From Candidatus Brachybacter algidus (lineage in GTDB: Bacteria > Bacteroidota > Bacteroidia > Chitinophagales > Saprospiraceae): 64,000 nucleotides of DNA. Each line of letters opens with the position of its first letter. Positions within the stretch are counted from its first letter, which is position 1. Location of the stretch: the NCBI GenBank assembly GCA_016711705.1, contig JADJSK010000001.1, positions 124,001 through 188,000 of the forward strand. The letters are read 5' to 3'. A program made the translations under genes and the position numbers. The notes under the pieces are model-generated. The model worked only from the letters and a program-made list of their open reading frames with translations. It did no database searches and was not told where the DNA came from. This document shows positions 17,920 to 26,961 of the stretch, piece after piece.

Positions 17920-18291
17920 TTAGTTCTTTTTGTACAATTTGATTGTCTTAATGACCTGATTGTTAGAATCCATGAATCTTAAGATGTAAATACCGCCCGG
18001 GACATCTGTTAACTGATAATTATTATCCGCAGAGACACGATAAGTCTTTAAAGGTTTTCCAATAATATTAAATAACTGAATCTTACTGTAATTAATGTTC
18101 GACGTAACTGCGAAATAATCATTCGCCGGGTTAGGAGAGACCCTTATATCTATGTCGTCTTGAAATGGTATTGAAACTATTAAAGTAGATGAATTAGATT
18201 TTACAGGCATGACATCAACAGAAGACGCAGCAGCAGTAGCCACTCCAAATCCGAATATCAGTAAAAAAGCCCAAGTAAAAATTCTGTTCAT
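17920..18291 (-). CDS. Small secreted protein consisting almost only of a T9SS type A sorting domain
   Basis: 123 residues. Signal peptide MNRIFTWAFLLIFGFGVATAAA is followed by only about 30 residues (VDVMPVKSNSSTLIVSIPF) and then a complete type A sorting domain: IRVSPNPANDYFAV, KIQLFNIIGKPL, and the end GGIYILRFMDSNNQVIKTIKLYKKN. So nothing resembling a cargo domain is present. Predicted to be exported through T9SS and possibly anchored at the surface. It may be a truncated remnant of a larger protein or a true mini-protein; the codon frame is intact throughout. It stands alone between two housekeeping regions. Confidence 0.85.
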   Translation of the reverse strand: MNRIFTWAFLLIFGFGVATAAASSVDVMPVKSNSSTLIVSIPFQDDIDIRVSPNPANDYFAVTSNINYSKIQLFNIIGKPLKTYRVSADNNYQLTDVPGGIYILRFMDSNNQVIKTIKLYKKN

Positions 18292-18423
18292 TTATCTCTT
18301 AATAAATTTTCAACTCAAATATAACGTTATCCCAATAATAATTTCTTAAATATCTCTAAAACTTTTTAGAAATACTGTTAAAGTTTAAAAGATGTATATA
18401 ATTAAAATAAATATATACCAGAT

Positions 18424-20349
18424 TTACTCACCAAGTTCATTTTTAAAATATGCAATAAAATCTTCCAATGACATTGCTCCCTGGTCTCCCTCGCCTTGTT
18501 TTCTTACTGCCACCATACCTTCTTCGGCTTCTTTTTCACCCACGATCAGCATGTAAGGTATTTTCTTCATTTCAGTATCTCTGATTTTTCTTCCTATGGT
18601 CTCATTTCTATCATCAATCACCCCTCTGATATCATGAGAAGACAACTTAATCTGAAGCTCTTTACAATAATCTACAAAACGCTCACTGATCGGAAGTATT
18701 GCAAATTGCTCAGGTGCTAACCACAAAGGGAACTTGCCGGCAGTATGTTCTGTCAATACACCGATGAATCTTTCCATCGAACCAAATGGTGCTCTATGGA
18801 TCATGACTGGTCTATGCGCAGCATTATCAGCTCCTATATACTCGAGATTAAATCTTTCCGGCAAATTATAATCGACTTGTATTGTACCCAACTGCCATCT
18901 TCTGCCTAAAGCATCTTTGATCATGAAATCTAGTTTCGGACCATAGAAAGCTGCTTCTCCAAGTTCAGTAGTTGTTTCCAGACCAGCTTCTGCAACTGCA
19001 TCAATGATGGCATTTTCAGCTTTTTCCCATACCTCATCACTACCGATGTATTTATCCTTATTCTCAGGATCCCTAAGTGAGATTTGTGCAGTAAAATTAT
19101 CAAATCCAAGTTTTTTGATAACAAACATCGTCAGGTCCAGTACATTTAGAAACTCTGATTTAAGCTGCTCCGGAGTGCAGAAGATATGTGCATCATCCTG
19201 AGTAAAACCACGTACTCTTGTCAGTCCATGCAATTCTCCACTTTGCTCATAACGGTATACTGTTCCGAATTCTGCAAAACGAATTGGAAGTTCTTTGTAC
19301 GACCTTGGTTTGTGGCCATATATTTCGCAGTGGTGCGGGCAATTCATTGGCTTAAGCATGAATACTTCATCTTCCTTTGGAGTCAGAATTGGCTGGAAGG
19401 AATCTGCACCATATTTAGCCCAGTGACCGGAAGTAATATAAAGCTCTTTCTTTCCAATATGTGGAGTTATTACTTGCTGGTAGCCTCTTTTTATTTGCTC
19501 GCTTTTTAAAAAATCTTCAAGTCTGCTTCTCAATGCAGCACCTTTGGGCAGCCAGATTGGCAATCCTGCACCCACCAAATCCGAAAACATAAATAATTCA
19601 AGTTCAGCTCCAAGCTTTCTATGATCGCGCTTTTTAGCTTCTTCGATCATGGTAATATATTCCTGAAGCTCTTTTTGTTTCGGAAAACTTACACCATAGA
19701 TTCTAGTCATCATGGTATTTTTTTCGTCTCCTCTCCAATAGGCACCAGCTACATTGGTCAGTTTAATTGCTTTGATTTTACCGGTATCTGTAATGTGGGG
19801 CCCTCTGCATAGATCTGTAAAACCACCTTGAGTATAAAAAGTAATTTGTCCATCCTGAAGGTCCTGTATCAATTCAAGTTTGTATTGATCTCCTTTTTCG
19901 GTAAAATAATTGAGTGCATCAGCTTTAGAAACATCCTTTCTTGAATACACATTTTTCTGTGATGCAAGTTCAGCCATTTTCTTCTCAATAGTTTCTAATT
20001 CAGCCAGACCTATGGATTTTTCTCCGGTATCGATATCATAATAAAACCCTGTTTCTATGGCAGGACCTATTCCAAGTTTCACTCCTGGATATAATGCTTC
20101 CAGCGCTTCTGCCATTAAGTGAGCAGATGAATGCCAAAAAGTTGATTTGCCTTCTTTATCATTCCAGGTCAGTAATTGCACTGATGAATCGTCATTAATC
20201 GGTCTGGAAGCATCCCATACTTCACCGTTGACCTTAGCAGCCAGGACATTTTGTGCGAGTCCCATACTGATGGACTGGGCAATCTCCATAGAGGTAGTTC
20301 CTTTATGAAATTGTTTGATTGAACCATCAGGCAATGTAATATTGATCAT
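18424..20349 (-). CDS. thrS: Threonyl-tRNA synthetase
   Basis: 641 residues, the standard length. N-terminal TGS domain (MINITLPDGSIKQFHKGTTS, residues 1-60), editing domain with HSSAHLMAEAL (HxxxH, ~73-77) and the GGFTDLCRGPH motif, class II catalytic core with PMNCPHHCEIY (zinc Cys), motif 2 RFAEFGTVYRYE and motif 3 HRAPFGSMERF, and the anticodon-binding C-terminal domain. Charges tRNA-Thr in the cytoplasm. No leader with T-box or attenuator features is visible; none is expected in this phylum. Confidence 0.97.
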   Translation of the reverse strand: MINITLPDGSIKQFHKGTTSMEIAQSISMGLAQNVLAAKVNGEVWDASRPINDDSSVQLLTWNDKEGKSTFWHSSAHLMAEALEALYPGVKLGIGPAIETGFYYDIDTGEKSIGLAELETIEKKMAELASQKNVYSRKDVSKADALNYFTEKGDQYKLELIQDLQDGQITFYTQGGFTDLCRGPHITDTGKIKAIKLTNVAGAYWRGDEKNTMMTRIYGVSFPKQKELQEYITMIEEAKKRDHRKLGAELELFMFSDLVGAGLPIWLPKGAALRSRLEDFLKSEQIKRGYQQVITPHIGKKELYITSGHWAKYGADSFQPILTPKEDEVFMLKPMNCPHHCEIYGHKPRSYKELPIRFAEFGTVYRYEQSGELHGLTRVRGFTQDDAHIFCTPEQLKSEFLNVLDLTMFVIKKLGFDNFTAQISLRDPENKDKYIGSDEVWEKAENAIIDAVAEAGLETTTELGEAAFYGPKLDFMIKDALGRRWQLGTIQVDYNLPERFNLEYIGADNAAHRPVMIHRAPFGSMERFIGVLTEHTAGKFPLWLAPEQFAILPISERFVDYCKELQIKLSSHDIRGVIDDRNETIGRKIRDTEMKKIPYMLIVGEKEAEEGMVAVRKQGEGDQGAMSLEDFIAYFKNELGE

Positions 20350-20434
20350 AGTATTCTGAGTTAAAATGGGTGCAAAATTGTAAAAACTAACTGATATTAA
20401 GGAAATAAAGATGTAAAATTTATTGATTTAACGT

Positions 20435-21274
20435 CTATTTAGATTTTTTAGGATCAAAATATATGATTTGATTCTCTTTATTTAAACCATAAAATTTATT
20501 TCTGACCACATCATAGGTAATACTTTTTGTCTCATTGATGGGAATTGTTCTTAGCTCTGTTCCTATATTCATGATATCAATAGGATATTCAAGAATATTA
20601 GTTCCATCATCGTAGTAAAGATTATTTCCTATGTAAACTACTGACTTGAAATTTTCAAGATCAATGGATTTTACCCATTTCCCAAATATGTCAAAGACCT
20701 GTACTTTTTGTCCTTCCTGACTGATATAAACATAGTTTGATTTTTGTTGGATAAAAATAGGCTTGTCTGCAAGTATATTAAAACCAAAATATGGAATTCC
20801 CTGTACTTTCTTTTCTCCTGCTGTACTTACCTTATACACCTGTCTGTTTCCCTCATCTAGCACCCATATATTATTGTCATCACTTATTCCTGCAGTCCTA
20901 ATACTCCCAAAACCAATCGAGTTAAAGTTTAATCTCCCAGTCTCAGCAAGATTATTATCTAAGAGGACAAGTATTTGATACTGAGGATAGAAAACTAGCA
21001 CCTGAAAGGGGTTTGACACGTCCAGATTACCGATTATTCCGAGTCGATTGTTTTCGTATCGATTCCAAAAAGTACCATCAGGCTTATATTTGAGGATCTG
21101 CATCTCTTCTGTCAAAAAATATCGATTTGACAGTGGATCGATTCGAATACTTTTTGGCTCAAAATCCACCTGTATAGAATCACTGACCCATCCTTGAGCT
21201 AACGCTTGCTGTAAGGACATCCACAAGAAAAGAAGGAGTGTTATATTTTTCAAATTATGGTTTAATGTTGCCAA
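20435..21274 (-). CDS. Secreted NHL/propeller-like protein of unknown function
   Basis: 279 residues. An N-terminal hydrophobic stretch (ITLLLFLWMSLQQALAQG) acts as signal peptide. The rest shows repeats with the feel of a six-bladed propeller: LSNRYFLTEEMQILKYKPDGTFWNRYENNRLG, DDNNIWVLDEGNRQVYKVSTAGEK, KVQVFDIFGKWVKSID and VVRNKFYGLNKENQIIYFD. Bacteroidota homologues of this length are common and uncharacterised. No catalytic motif or sorting domain. It lies upstream (relative to transcription) of thrS with an 85-bp gap, so a joint transcript is possible. Confidence 0.75.
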   Translation of the reverse strand: MATLNHNLKNITLLLFLWMSLQQALAQGWVSDSIQVDFEPKSIRIDPLSNRYFLTEEMQILKYKPDGTFWNRYENNRLGIIGNLDVSNPFQVLVFYPQYQILVLLDNNLAETGRLNFNSIGFGSIRTAGISDDNNIWVLDEGNRQVYKVSTAGEKKVQGIPYFGFNILADKPIFIQQKSNYVYISQEGQKVQVFDIFGKWVKSIDLENFKSVVYIGNNLYYDDGTNILEYPIDIMNIGTELRTIPINETKSITYDVVRNKFYGLNKENQIIYFDPKKSK

Positions 21275-21482
21275 ATGTTTTGTTTGAAAATAGGTTTCGT
21301 AATTTACTATTTTAAAAAACCTTCCATACTCTCAAATAGTTTGATGCCCTTTAATGTTACTCTTCATAAATATGTCACCACCTTCAGGGTTCTGAACGAG
21401 TTGTAAACAACTATTCTATAATAATGTCAATTTTGAAGGTTTTTAAATTACAATACAAAGGAAAAGTTATCTCGCTTCCTTC

Positions 21483-21954
21483 AAAAGCCATAGGCCATCA
21501 GCCAACCCCAATTCGACACTGCCTATTATTCGCCCCATTTTCAATTTTCAATTTTCAATTTTCAATTCTCCATTCTCCATTTCCAACTACCACATTTCTT
21601 TCGAAGAATAATCACTTCACTTCCACATAAAAGCTATCAGCCATCAGCTATCAGCCAACCCAAATTCGATACTGCCTATTCTTCGCCCCATTTTCCATTT
21701 TCAGTTTTCAATTCACCATTTCCAACTACCACATTTCTTTGAAGAATAATCTCCCTCCCAAAAAAAAAACCACCCCCCCCCCAGCCCACCAACCACACCC
21801 AAACAAAAATTCCATTACTTTTACGAAGAATAATCACCTCACTTCCACTTAAAAGCCATCAGCCATCAGCCATAGGCCATCAACCAACCCAAAATCTAAA
21901 CTGCCTATTCCTCGCCCCATTTTCAATTTTCAATTTTCCATTTTCCATTTGAAA
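21483..21954. repeat. Three tandem ~146-bp units built from heptanucleotide arrays
   Basis: Unit 1 21483-21628, unit 2 21629-21850, unit 3 21851-21954 (cut by guaB). Each has the same order: AAAAGCC/AAAAGCT, GCCATCA heptamers, a CAACCCAAATTCGATACTGCC-like middle, TATTCTTCGCCCC, an ATTTTCA heptamer array (seven units at 21537-21585) and CAACTACCACATTTCTTTG, then GAAGAATAATCAC. Unit 2 is inflated by an A-run and a C-run at 21759-21810. There is no plausible gene between 21275 and 21954. Confidence 0.85.
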
Positions 21955-23436
21955 CTACCTCCTGCTATAATTCGGAGATTCTTTTGTTATATTAATGTTG
22001 TGTGGATGACTTTCTGTTACACCTGCAGATGAAATTTGAACGAACTGAGCTCTCTTTAACGCTTCAATATTGGCTGAACCGCAATATCCCATGCCCGCTC
22101 TCAGACCACCTATATATTGATATATGACTTCAGATAATGAACCTTTATAAGGAACCATTCCTTCAATGCCCTCCGGAACTAATTTTTTAATATCATCTTC
22201 GACATCCTGGAAATATCTGTCTTTAGAGCCAAGTTGCATAGCACCGAGAGAACCCATACCTCTATAAGTCTTAAACTTTCTGCCATCAAGGATTATTGTT
22301 TCTCCAGGGGATTCTTCTACTCCTGCGAACAAAGATCCCAACATAACAGTATCGGCTCCAGCTGCAATCGCCTTTACGATATCTCCGGTATACCTGATTC
22401 CACCATCACCAATGACCGGGATTCCACTTCCTTCCAATGCTCTACTTACGTTATAAATAGCTGTCAACTGAGGTACGCCCACTCCCGTTACAATTCTAGT
22501 GGTACAAATACTACCCGGTCCGATACCAACTTTTATACCATTGATTCCTACTGATGCTAATGCCTTTGCTCCTTCTCCAGTAGCCACATTACCAGCGATT
22601 ATCTGGATATTTGGAAATTTATTTCTGATAAGTTTGATTGTATTTATCACACCTTGGGAATGTCCATGCGCCGTATCAATCACGATAACATCAACATCCA
22701 TGGATATTAAGGCGTTTATCCTGTCTTCGGTATCAGCAGAAACCCCCACTGCAGCTCCTACCAGCAACCTTCCAAATGAATCCTTGCTTGAAGAAGGAAA
22801 ATCTTTTAACTTCAAAATGTCTCTGTAAGTAATAAGACCAGCCAAACGCCCGTCCTCATCTACTACAGGCAGTTTTTCTATTTTATGGGTTTGAAGAATA
22901 TTTCTTGCTGATGTAAGATCTGTACCCACAGGCGCAATGATCAGTCTTTCCTTTGTCATCAATTCTGTCACAGGACGATCACCTGAAGTTTCAAAACGTA
23001 AATCTCTATTTGTAAGAATGCCTTTTAATTTTTGATTGGCATCAATAATAGGAATTCCTCCAATTTTATTTTGTTCCATTAATTGCAAAGCATCTGCTAT
23101 TGTAGCCGTTTCTGGAAGTGTTACTGGATCTATAATCATGCCACTTTCAGATCTTTTGACGCTGCGCACTTGAGCTGCTTGCGACTCTATGGACATGTTT
23201 TTATGAATGATACCTATCCCACCTTGTCTGGCCATTGAAATAGCAAGTGCCTTTTCAGTGACAGTATCCATAGCAGCTGAGATAATGGGTACATTGATGG
23301 TAATTGTTTCTGTAAGTTTAGTACTTGTGTTCACATCACGTGGCAGTACTTCAGAATGTGCAGGGAGGAGAAGCACGTCGTCAAAGGTTAGTCCTTTTTC
23401 AACAAATTTTTCTTTAAAACTATTTATTCTATCCAT
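21955..23436 (-). CDS. guaB: Inosine-5'-monophosphate dehydrogenase
   Basis: Oxidises IMP to XMP with NAD+, the committed step of GMP synthesis. 493 residues from the ATG at 23436; a TTG two codons earlier lies inside the promoter box and is less likely. N-terminal GLTFDDVLLLPAHSEVLPRDV; the CBS pair (Bateman domain) spans ~95-215; the catalytic loop GIGPGSICTTRIVTGVGVPQ carries the active Cys; GGIRYTGDIVKAIAAGADTVMLG binds phosphate; the flap has GMGSLGAMQLGSKDRYFQ. Normal length. A -7 element ends 3 bp before the ATG, which predicts a leaderless or nearly leaderless mRNA. Confidence 0.97.
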   Translation of the reverse strand: MDRINSFKEKFVEKGLTFDDVLLLPAHSEVLPRDVNTSTKLTETITINVPIISAAMDTVTEKALAISMARQGGIGIIHKNMSIESQAAQVRSVKRSESGMIIDPVTLPETATIADALQLMEQNKIGGIPIIDANQKLKGILTNRDLRFETSGDRPVTELMTKERLIIAPVGTDLTSARNILQTHKIEKLPVVDEDGRLAGLITYRDILKLKDFPSSSKDSFGRLLVGAAVGVSADTEDRINALISMDVDVIVIDTAHGHSQGVINTIKLIRNKFPNIQIIAGNVATGEGAKALASVGINGIKVGIGPGSICTTRIVTGVGVPQLTAIYNVSRALEGSGIPVIGDGGIRYTGDIVKAIAAGADTVMLGSLFAGVEESPGETIILDGRKFKTYRGMGSLGAMQLGSKDRYFQDVEDDIKKLVPEGIEGMVPYKGSLSEVIYQYIGGLRAGMGYCGSANIEALKRAQFVQISSAGVTESHPHNINITKESPNYSRR

Positions 23437-23439
23437 TTG

Positions 23440-23447
23440 CAAAGATA
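23440..23447 (-). promoter_or_regulatory. -7 promoter element (TATCTTTG) for guaB, leaderless arrangement
   Basis: Perfect TAnnTTTG whose last G is 3 bp before the guaB ATG. With transcription starting about 4 bp after the box, the start codon would be at or next to the mRNA 5' end. Confidence 0.65.
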
Positions 23448-23642
23448 ATGGTAATAGATTAAATCAAATATAATTATTTTATCGTTTTATGAAATTTCAA
23501 ATCTAGAAATGCTCCATTTAACAAATAACAAATTATATATGTAAAACTATAAATGTTGATATGGCTTGATTAGCGAACGAAAAATCCCTTTAAGTAACCA
23601 ACTTAAAATACATTGACAAATTATTTCCATTGACAATTTCCT

Positions 23643-23650
23643 TAGCTTTG
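23643..23650 (+). promoter_or_regulatory. -7 promoter element (TAGCTTTG) for tadA
   Basis: Perfect TAnnTTTG 16 bp upstream of the tadA ATG; TTGACAA motifs lie upstream but at non-ideal spacing. Confidence 0.55.
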
Positions 23651-23666
23651 TATTTAATTTGAATCG

Positions 23667-24110
23667 ATGGACGATCTTTATACTGACACATATTTTATGA
23701 AAATTGCTATGCGCGAAGCCCAAATGGCATTTGATGAGGGTGAAGTGCCTATTGGTGCGGTCATCGTGGCGCGCAACCAAGTAATTTCAAAAGCCCACAA
23801 TCAAGTCGAGATGTTGAATGATGTCACTGCGCATGCAGAGATACTTGCTATTACATCTGCATCACAAAGTTATGGCTCAAAATATCTCACTGATTGTACA
23901 CTTTATGTTACGATAGAGCCTTGTGTCATGTGCGCCGGTGCTTTGAGATGGTCACAGATCGAACGAGTGGTATATGGGGCTGACGATGAAAAATATGGTT
24001 TCATGAAATTTGGAAAAGAAATGCTGCACCCTTCCACTAAGCTGGCTTGCGGCGTTTGTAAAGATGATAGCATAAAAATGATGCAGGATTTTTTTGCTGA
24101 TAAAAGATAG
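23667..24110 (+). CDS. tadA: tRNA-specific adenosine deaminase
   Basis: 147 residues. Deaminates A34 of tRNA-Arg(ACG) to inosine. The cytidine/deoxycytidylate deaminase fold is shown by the zinc motif AHAEIL (His56, Glu58) and PCVMC (Cys86, Cys89), preceded by GEVPIGAVIV and followed by RWSQIERVVYGADDEKYGF, which are TadA-specific. A guanine deaminase is the main alternative within the superfamily, but GAV/ALRWSQI and the length match TadA. It stands alone with its own -7 element. Confidence 0.94.
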   Translation: MDDLYTDTYFMKIAMREAQMAFDEGEVPIGAVIVARNQVISKAHNQVEMLNDVTAHAEILAITSASQSYGSKYLTDCTLYVTIEPCVMCAGALRWSQIERVVYGADDEKYGFMKFGKEMLHPSTKLACGVCKDDSIKMMQDFFADKR

Positions 24111-24250
24111 TCAGCTTGTTCACTTTGGTTAAAAGTTAGTTAAACATCAAGTTAAATATAGTTAACAAGGATATACAGCCCCATTTATTGTCGTTAATTT
24201 ATATGACAAACAAGTAAAGTCAATTCAAGCAAAATCTAAATCCATTAAAC

Positions 24251-24814
24251 ATGAAGTTTCCATCTTATTTTTTATCTATATTTTCTTTTTCAATAGTACT
24301 ATCCTTTGGAATTTCCAGCTGCAAACCTGTCCCACAAAAGAGCGTCTTCACTCAAAAGCTCTATAAAGATTCAGGTCTTTCAAAGGAAGATCTCCAAAGA
24401 GTCCAATTTTTTATCGATCGGGATATTGTTATTTATAGAGTATTAAATTCAAGTGACAGCAGGGTAGAAGGAGGTAAAATAACTATTCGAGGTGGTGAAA
24501 ATGTTGAAGAAATAGTTATTAAACGAGGCACTAAAGGTGCGCTTGTATATATGCCAAAAGATGACAGACTTGGAATTAGTTTCGACGCAACTTCCGATGA
24601 CAAATATTTGATGTTTGGTCCAAATCCAAAAAATTATAATAGGTATTCACTTTTAGCCACTGAATGGCAGAATGGGATTGGCACAGTTACTTATGGTGAT
24701 GCCAAATGGAAAACTATTAGTGGTAATGCTTATGCTGCATTGTTGGTGGACCTTTCCAACTATCGGAAGACAGAAGTAAATACTCAGGTGCCTAAGGGTA
24801 GAGAGGTTAGGTAA
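24251..24814 (+). CDS. Putative lipoprotein of unknown function
   Basis: 187 residues. The signal region FLSIFSFSIVLSFGISSCKP contains a lipobox-like ISSC with Cys at about residue 24, so it is probably anchored in an outer or inner membrane. The mature part begins with KSVFTQKLYKDSGLSKEDLQRVQFFIDRDIVIYR and continues as a beta-rich chain (VEEIVIKRGTKGALVY, YLMFGPNPKNYNRYSLLATEW, GTVTYGDAKWKTISGNAYAALLVDL). I do not recognise the family; similar Bacteroidota proteins of this size exist as hypothetical. Located alone before a long non-coding region. Confidence 0.72.
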   Translation: MKFPSYFLSIFSFSIVLSFGISSCKPVPQKSVFTQKLYKDSGLSKEDLQRVQFFIDRDIVIYRVLNSSDSRVEGGKITIRGGENVEEIVIKRGTKGALVYMPKDDRLGISFDATSDDKYLMFGPNPKNYNRYSLLATEWQNGIGTVTYGDAKWKTISGNAYAALLVDLSNYRKTEVNTQVPKGREVR

Positions 24815-24870
24815 AATTTGAAGTTAGAATTTCGAAGGTAGTTCTGATGTAATTCATTTTATTTCAAAAA

Positions 24871-25085
24871 TACCCCCAAAACCACAAGAGGCAAAAAGGC
24901 CAACCCTTCTTTTTTTTTTTTCCCCAAATAAAAAAAAAAAAAAAAATCGGGGAAATTTAAAAGTCCCTACCCCCCCACACTTCCCAAAAAATTCCCCAAA
25001 CCCCCAAAAGCCCCCCGGCCCCCCCGTTTCGGGGTTGGGGGTTTAGTTTTTTTTTTTTTATTTATCAAAAAAAAAAAAAAGGCTT
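24871..25085. other. Homopolymer-run block, probable low-quality consensus
   Basis: Runs of T, A, C and G of 7 to about 17 bases alternate, with almost no ordinary sequence between them. The pattern resembles blocks at 21759-21810, 35899-36057 and 36440-36500. In the third the block interrupts a conserved transposase, which suggests an artefact rather than biology. Confidence 0.6.
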
Positions 25086-25636
25086 TTCCCCGTTTTCTTC
25101 AAATTAAACTTAGGAGAAATTAGTTGACTTGTATTGCTGTGCTTCCCAAATCAAAAAAATAAATTGAAAAATGGAACGCAGATGACGCAGATTTTGCTGA
25201 TATCAATGATCAAATATAATAGAGATTGTCGATGTACAAATTTCCCCCTTTGGAGGGCTAGGGCTTAAACACATCTTTTTTTTATTTTTCAAAGTAAACT
25301 TTGGTGACACAACGAGAATTCAGTTCTATTTTATTGTTATATGTAAAAAGCTGTTTATGAAGAGTAACAATGAAAGATGAAAGAAAGTCGCAACTTCCCC
25401 TCTGGCAGAGGGGTGGCGGTAGCCGGGGTGTCGAATGTCGATTAAACACATAGAGTTTGGCAGGAAATCAAAAATAATTTATCAATGAGTTATATATTAA
25501 AGTTTTAGAGAATTAAATGACCCTAGCTCTGGAGAGGGGTAGGCAATGTCATTAAGTTAAGGCCATATGTTTTGTCAAAATATCTCGGTGCACTGCACCT
25601 TGGAGCAGCCTTATTACGAATTCTATAAATATTGTG

Positions 25637-25675
25637 GTGCGCTGCACCTGGAAAAAAAGCAAAGGTGCAGCGCAC
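25637..25675. repeat. Perfect 13-bp inverted repeat (GTGCGCTGCACCT)
   Basis: Arms GTGCGCTGCACCT (25637-25649) and AGGTGCAGCGCAC (25663-25675) with an A-rich 13-nt loop. A related palindromic motif GGTGCACTGCACC lies at 25587-25599. No T tract follows, so it is more like a REP-type repeat than a terminator. Confidence 0.75.
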
Positions 25676-26092
25676 AGAAATATTGTCTGTGATAGATTAT
25701 TAATTTCAATTGCTTAACTTAATAAAATTGAACCTAGAGCCAAGGGGGAGTCTTTGAAAGCAGACCATATTTGTATGATTAACTGCACATTAATATTAGT
25801 TATATACCATAAATTAGAAATCTGGAATCAGAAGCCTACCTTCAAGTATGTATTGATGTTGGAGAAGCTTCGGTGGTTATACCTTGCAATATAACAGGTA
25901 AGTAGTTTTTCTAACTTATAAAACTATTCAAACTACTTGTTATTTACCTAAAGTTTCTTAGTTGCCTATTATATTGATTATCAATAATATAAATAGAGAA
26001 TAATTTGTCAATATAATTAACTGAATTGCTGTAAATCAATTAGTTATTAAGTTTCATATATTTATTAAAATGATATTATTTGCGGGACTCTA

Positions 26093-26137
26093 TCATCGAA
26101 GTTTCATTCTAACTTTTAATTTCTAATTTCTACCTTA
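26093..26137. repeat. Dispersed TTCTAATTTCTAA-type repeat, copy C
   Basis: Contains ATCGAAGTTTCATTCTAACT followed by TTTAATTTCTAATTTCTACC. It is the clearest representative of the family. Confidence 0.55.
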
Positions 26138-26188
26138 AAATGATTAGTAGAATTCGTTTTAAAGTTTTTTATTCCCCCAAAACTTCAG

Positions 26189-26875
26189 TTAATAATTGCT
26201 GTCAGATTGATGATTAGCAATTCCACTCAGCATCGGAACAAAAAGAGCACTTTCCTTTTCTTCTATTTTGTATGAAGTCTCAGAAGTCTTGGTTAATAGA
26301 AGCATTTTTTGGACCTGCAGGTTTCCTTTGGGTAGCACCATGATACCGCCGATTTTTAATTGATCTATTAAGTCGTAAGGTAATTCGTCAGGTGCCGCTG
26401 TAATGAGGATTTTATCAAAAGGCGCAAAAACGGGTAGTCCTTTAAATCCATCTTTCAGGTAGGTCTTTACGGCCCCGAATCCAAGTTTCTCCAAGAGTAT
26501 ATTTGTCTTATGATATAATCCCTCTTGACGTTCAATTGTATGAACTCTGGCTCCAAGATGAGATAGTATACATGATTGAAAACCAGATCCTGTGCCTATT
26601 TCTAGGATCTTATCACGTTTCTTAACATCTAATAATTGTGTTTGATAGGCTACAGTATATGGCTGCGATATAGTCTGACTGAAACCAATAGGGAAAGGTT
26701 GATCCTTATATGCCATTTCCTCAAATGCTTTATCCAGAAAGAAATGCCTTGGTACATGTTGAAATGCATTTAAAATGGCTTCATTTCTGATGCCTTTGCT
26801 TTTGAGTGTTTCAATCAGCTTTTTTCTGAGGCCCTTATGCCTGTAATCATCAACAAAAATTGAATTCTTATACAT
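26189..26875 (-). CDS. pcm: Protein-L-isoaspartate O-methyltransferase
   Basis: 228 residues. Transfers a methyl group from SAM to L-isoaspartyl residues to start repair of damaged proteins. Family signatures: LKSKGIRNEAILNAFQHVPRHFFLD, AYKDQPFPIGFSQTISQPYTVA (PCMT-specific) and the SAM motif ILEIGTGSGFQSCILSHLGARVHTIER. The C-terminal half has GFKGLPVFAPFDKILITAAPDELP. Length is normal for the bacterial enzyme. A -7 element ends 7 bp before the ATG. It shares a bidirectional terminator with the sigma factor gene, although both lie on the same strand. Confidence 0.95.
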   Translation of the reverse strand: MYKNSIFVDDYRHKGLRKKLIETLKSKGIRNEAILNAFQHVPRHFFLDKAFEEMAYKDQPFPIGFSQTISQPYTVAYQTQLLDVKKRDKILEIGTGSGFQSCILSHLGARVHTIERQEGLYHKTNILLEKLGFGAVKTYLKDGFKGLPVFAPFDKILITAAPDELPYDLIDQLKIGGIMVLPKGNLQVQKMLLLTKTSETSYKIEEKESALFVPMLSGIANHQSDSNY

Positions 26876-26882
26876 ATAAGGA

Positions 26883-26890
26883 CAAATCTA
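26883..26890 (-). promoter_or_regulatory. -7 promoter element (TAGATTTG) for pcm, nearly leaderless
   Basis: Perfect TAnnTTTG; its last G is 7 bp before the pcm ATG, predicting a leader of about 3-4 nt. Confidence 0.6.
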
Positions 26891-26904
26891 CATATGTAAA
26901 ACGA

Positions 26905-26940
26905 AAAAAGCTAATTTATTATGAAATAAATTAGCTTTTT
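26905..26940 (-). terminator. Intrinsic terminator of the sigma factor gene (bidirectional)
   Basis: Perfect 16-bp stem (AAAAAGCTAATTTATT with AATAAATTAGCTTTTT) around a 4-nt loop. The A/T-rich ends supply a T tract on either strand. It lies just upstream of the pcm promoter box, separating the two units. Confidence 0.85.
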
Positions 26941-26961
26941 ATATTTTGAATTGATTTTAGA

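Larger units (their letters stand above)
24815..26188. other. Long gene-free, repeat-rich region
   Basis: About 1.37 kb without a credible gene. From left to right: a block of extreme homopolymer runs (24871-25085); a period-9 motif (GACGCAGAT TTTGCTGAT ATCAATGAT, ~25173-25200); CCCCTCTGGCAGAGGGG-like and CTCTGGAGAGGGG motifs (25394-25545); a strong GC-rich hairpin (25637-25675); and a copy of the TTCTAATTTC repeat at 26093. These are typical intergenic repeats rather than decayed genes. Confidence 0.7.

Noticed and set aside
25140..25560. Decayed gene in the long gap
   Set aside because: No fragment translates to a recognisable family; the text matches short-period repeats instead.
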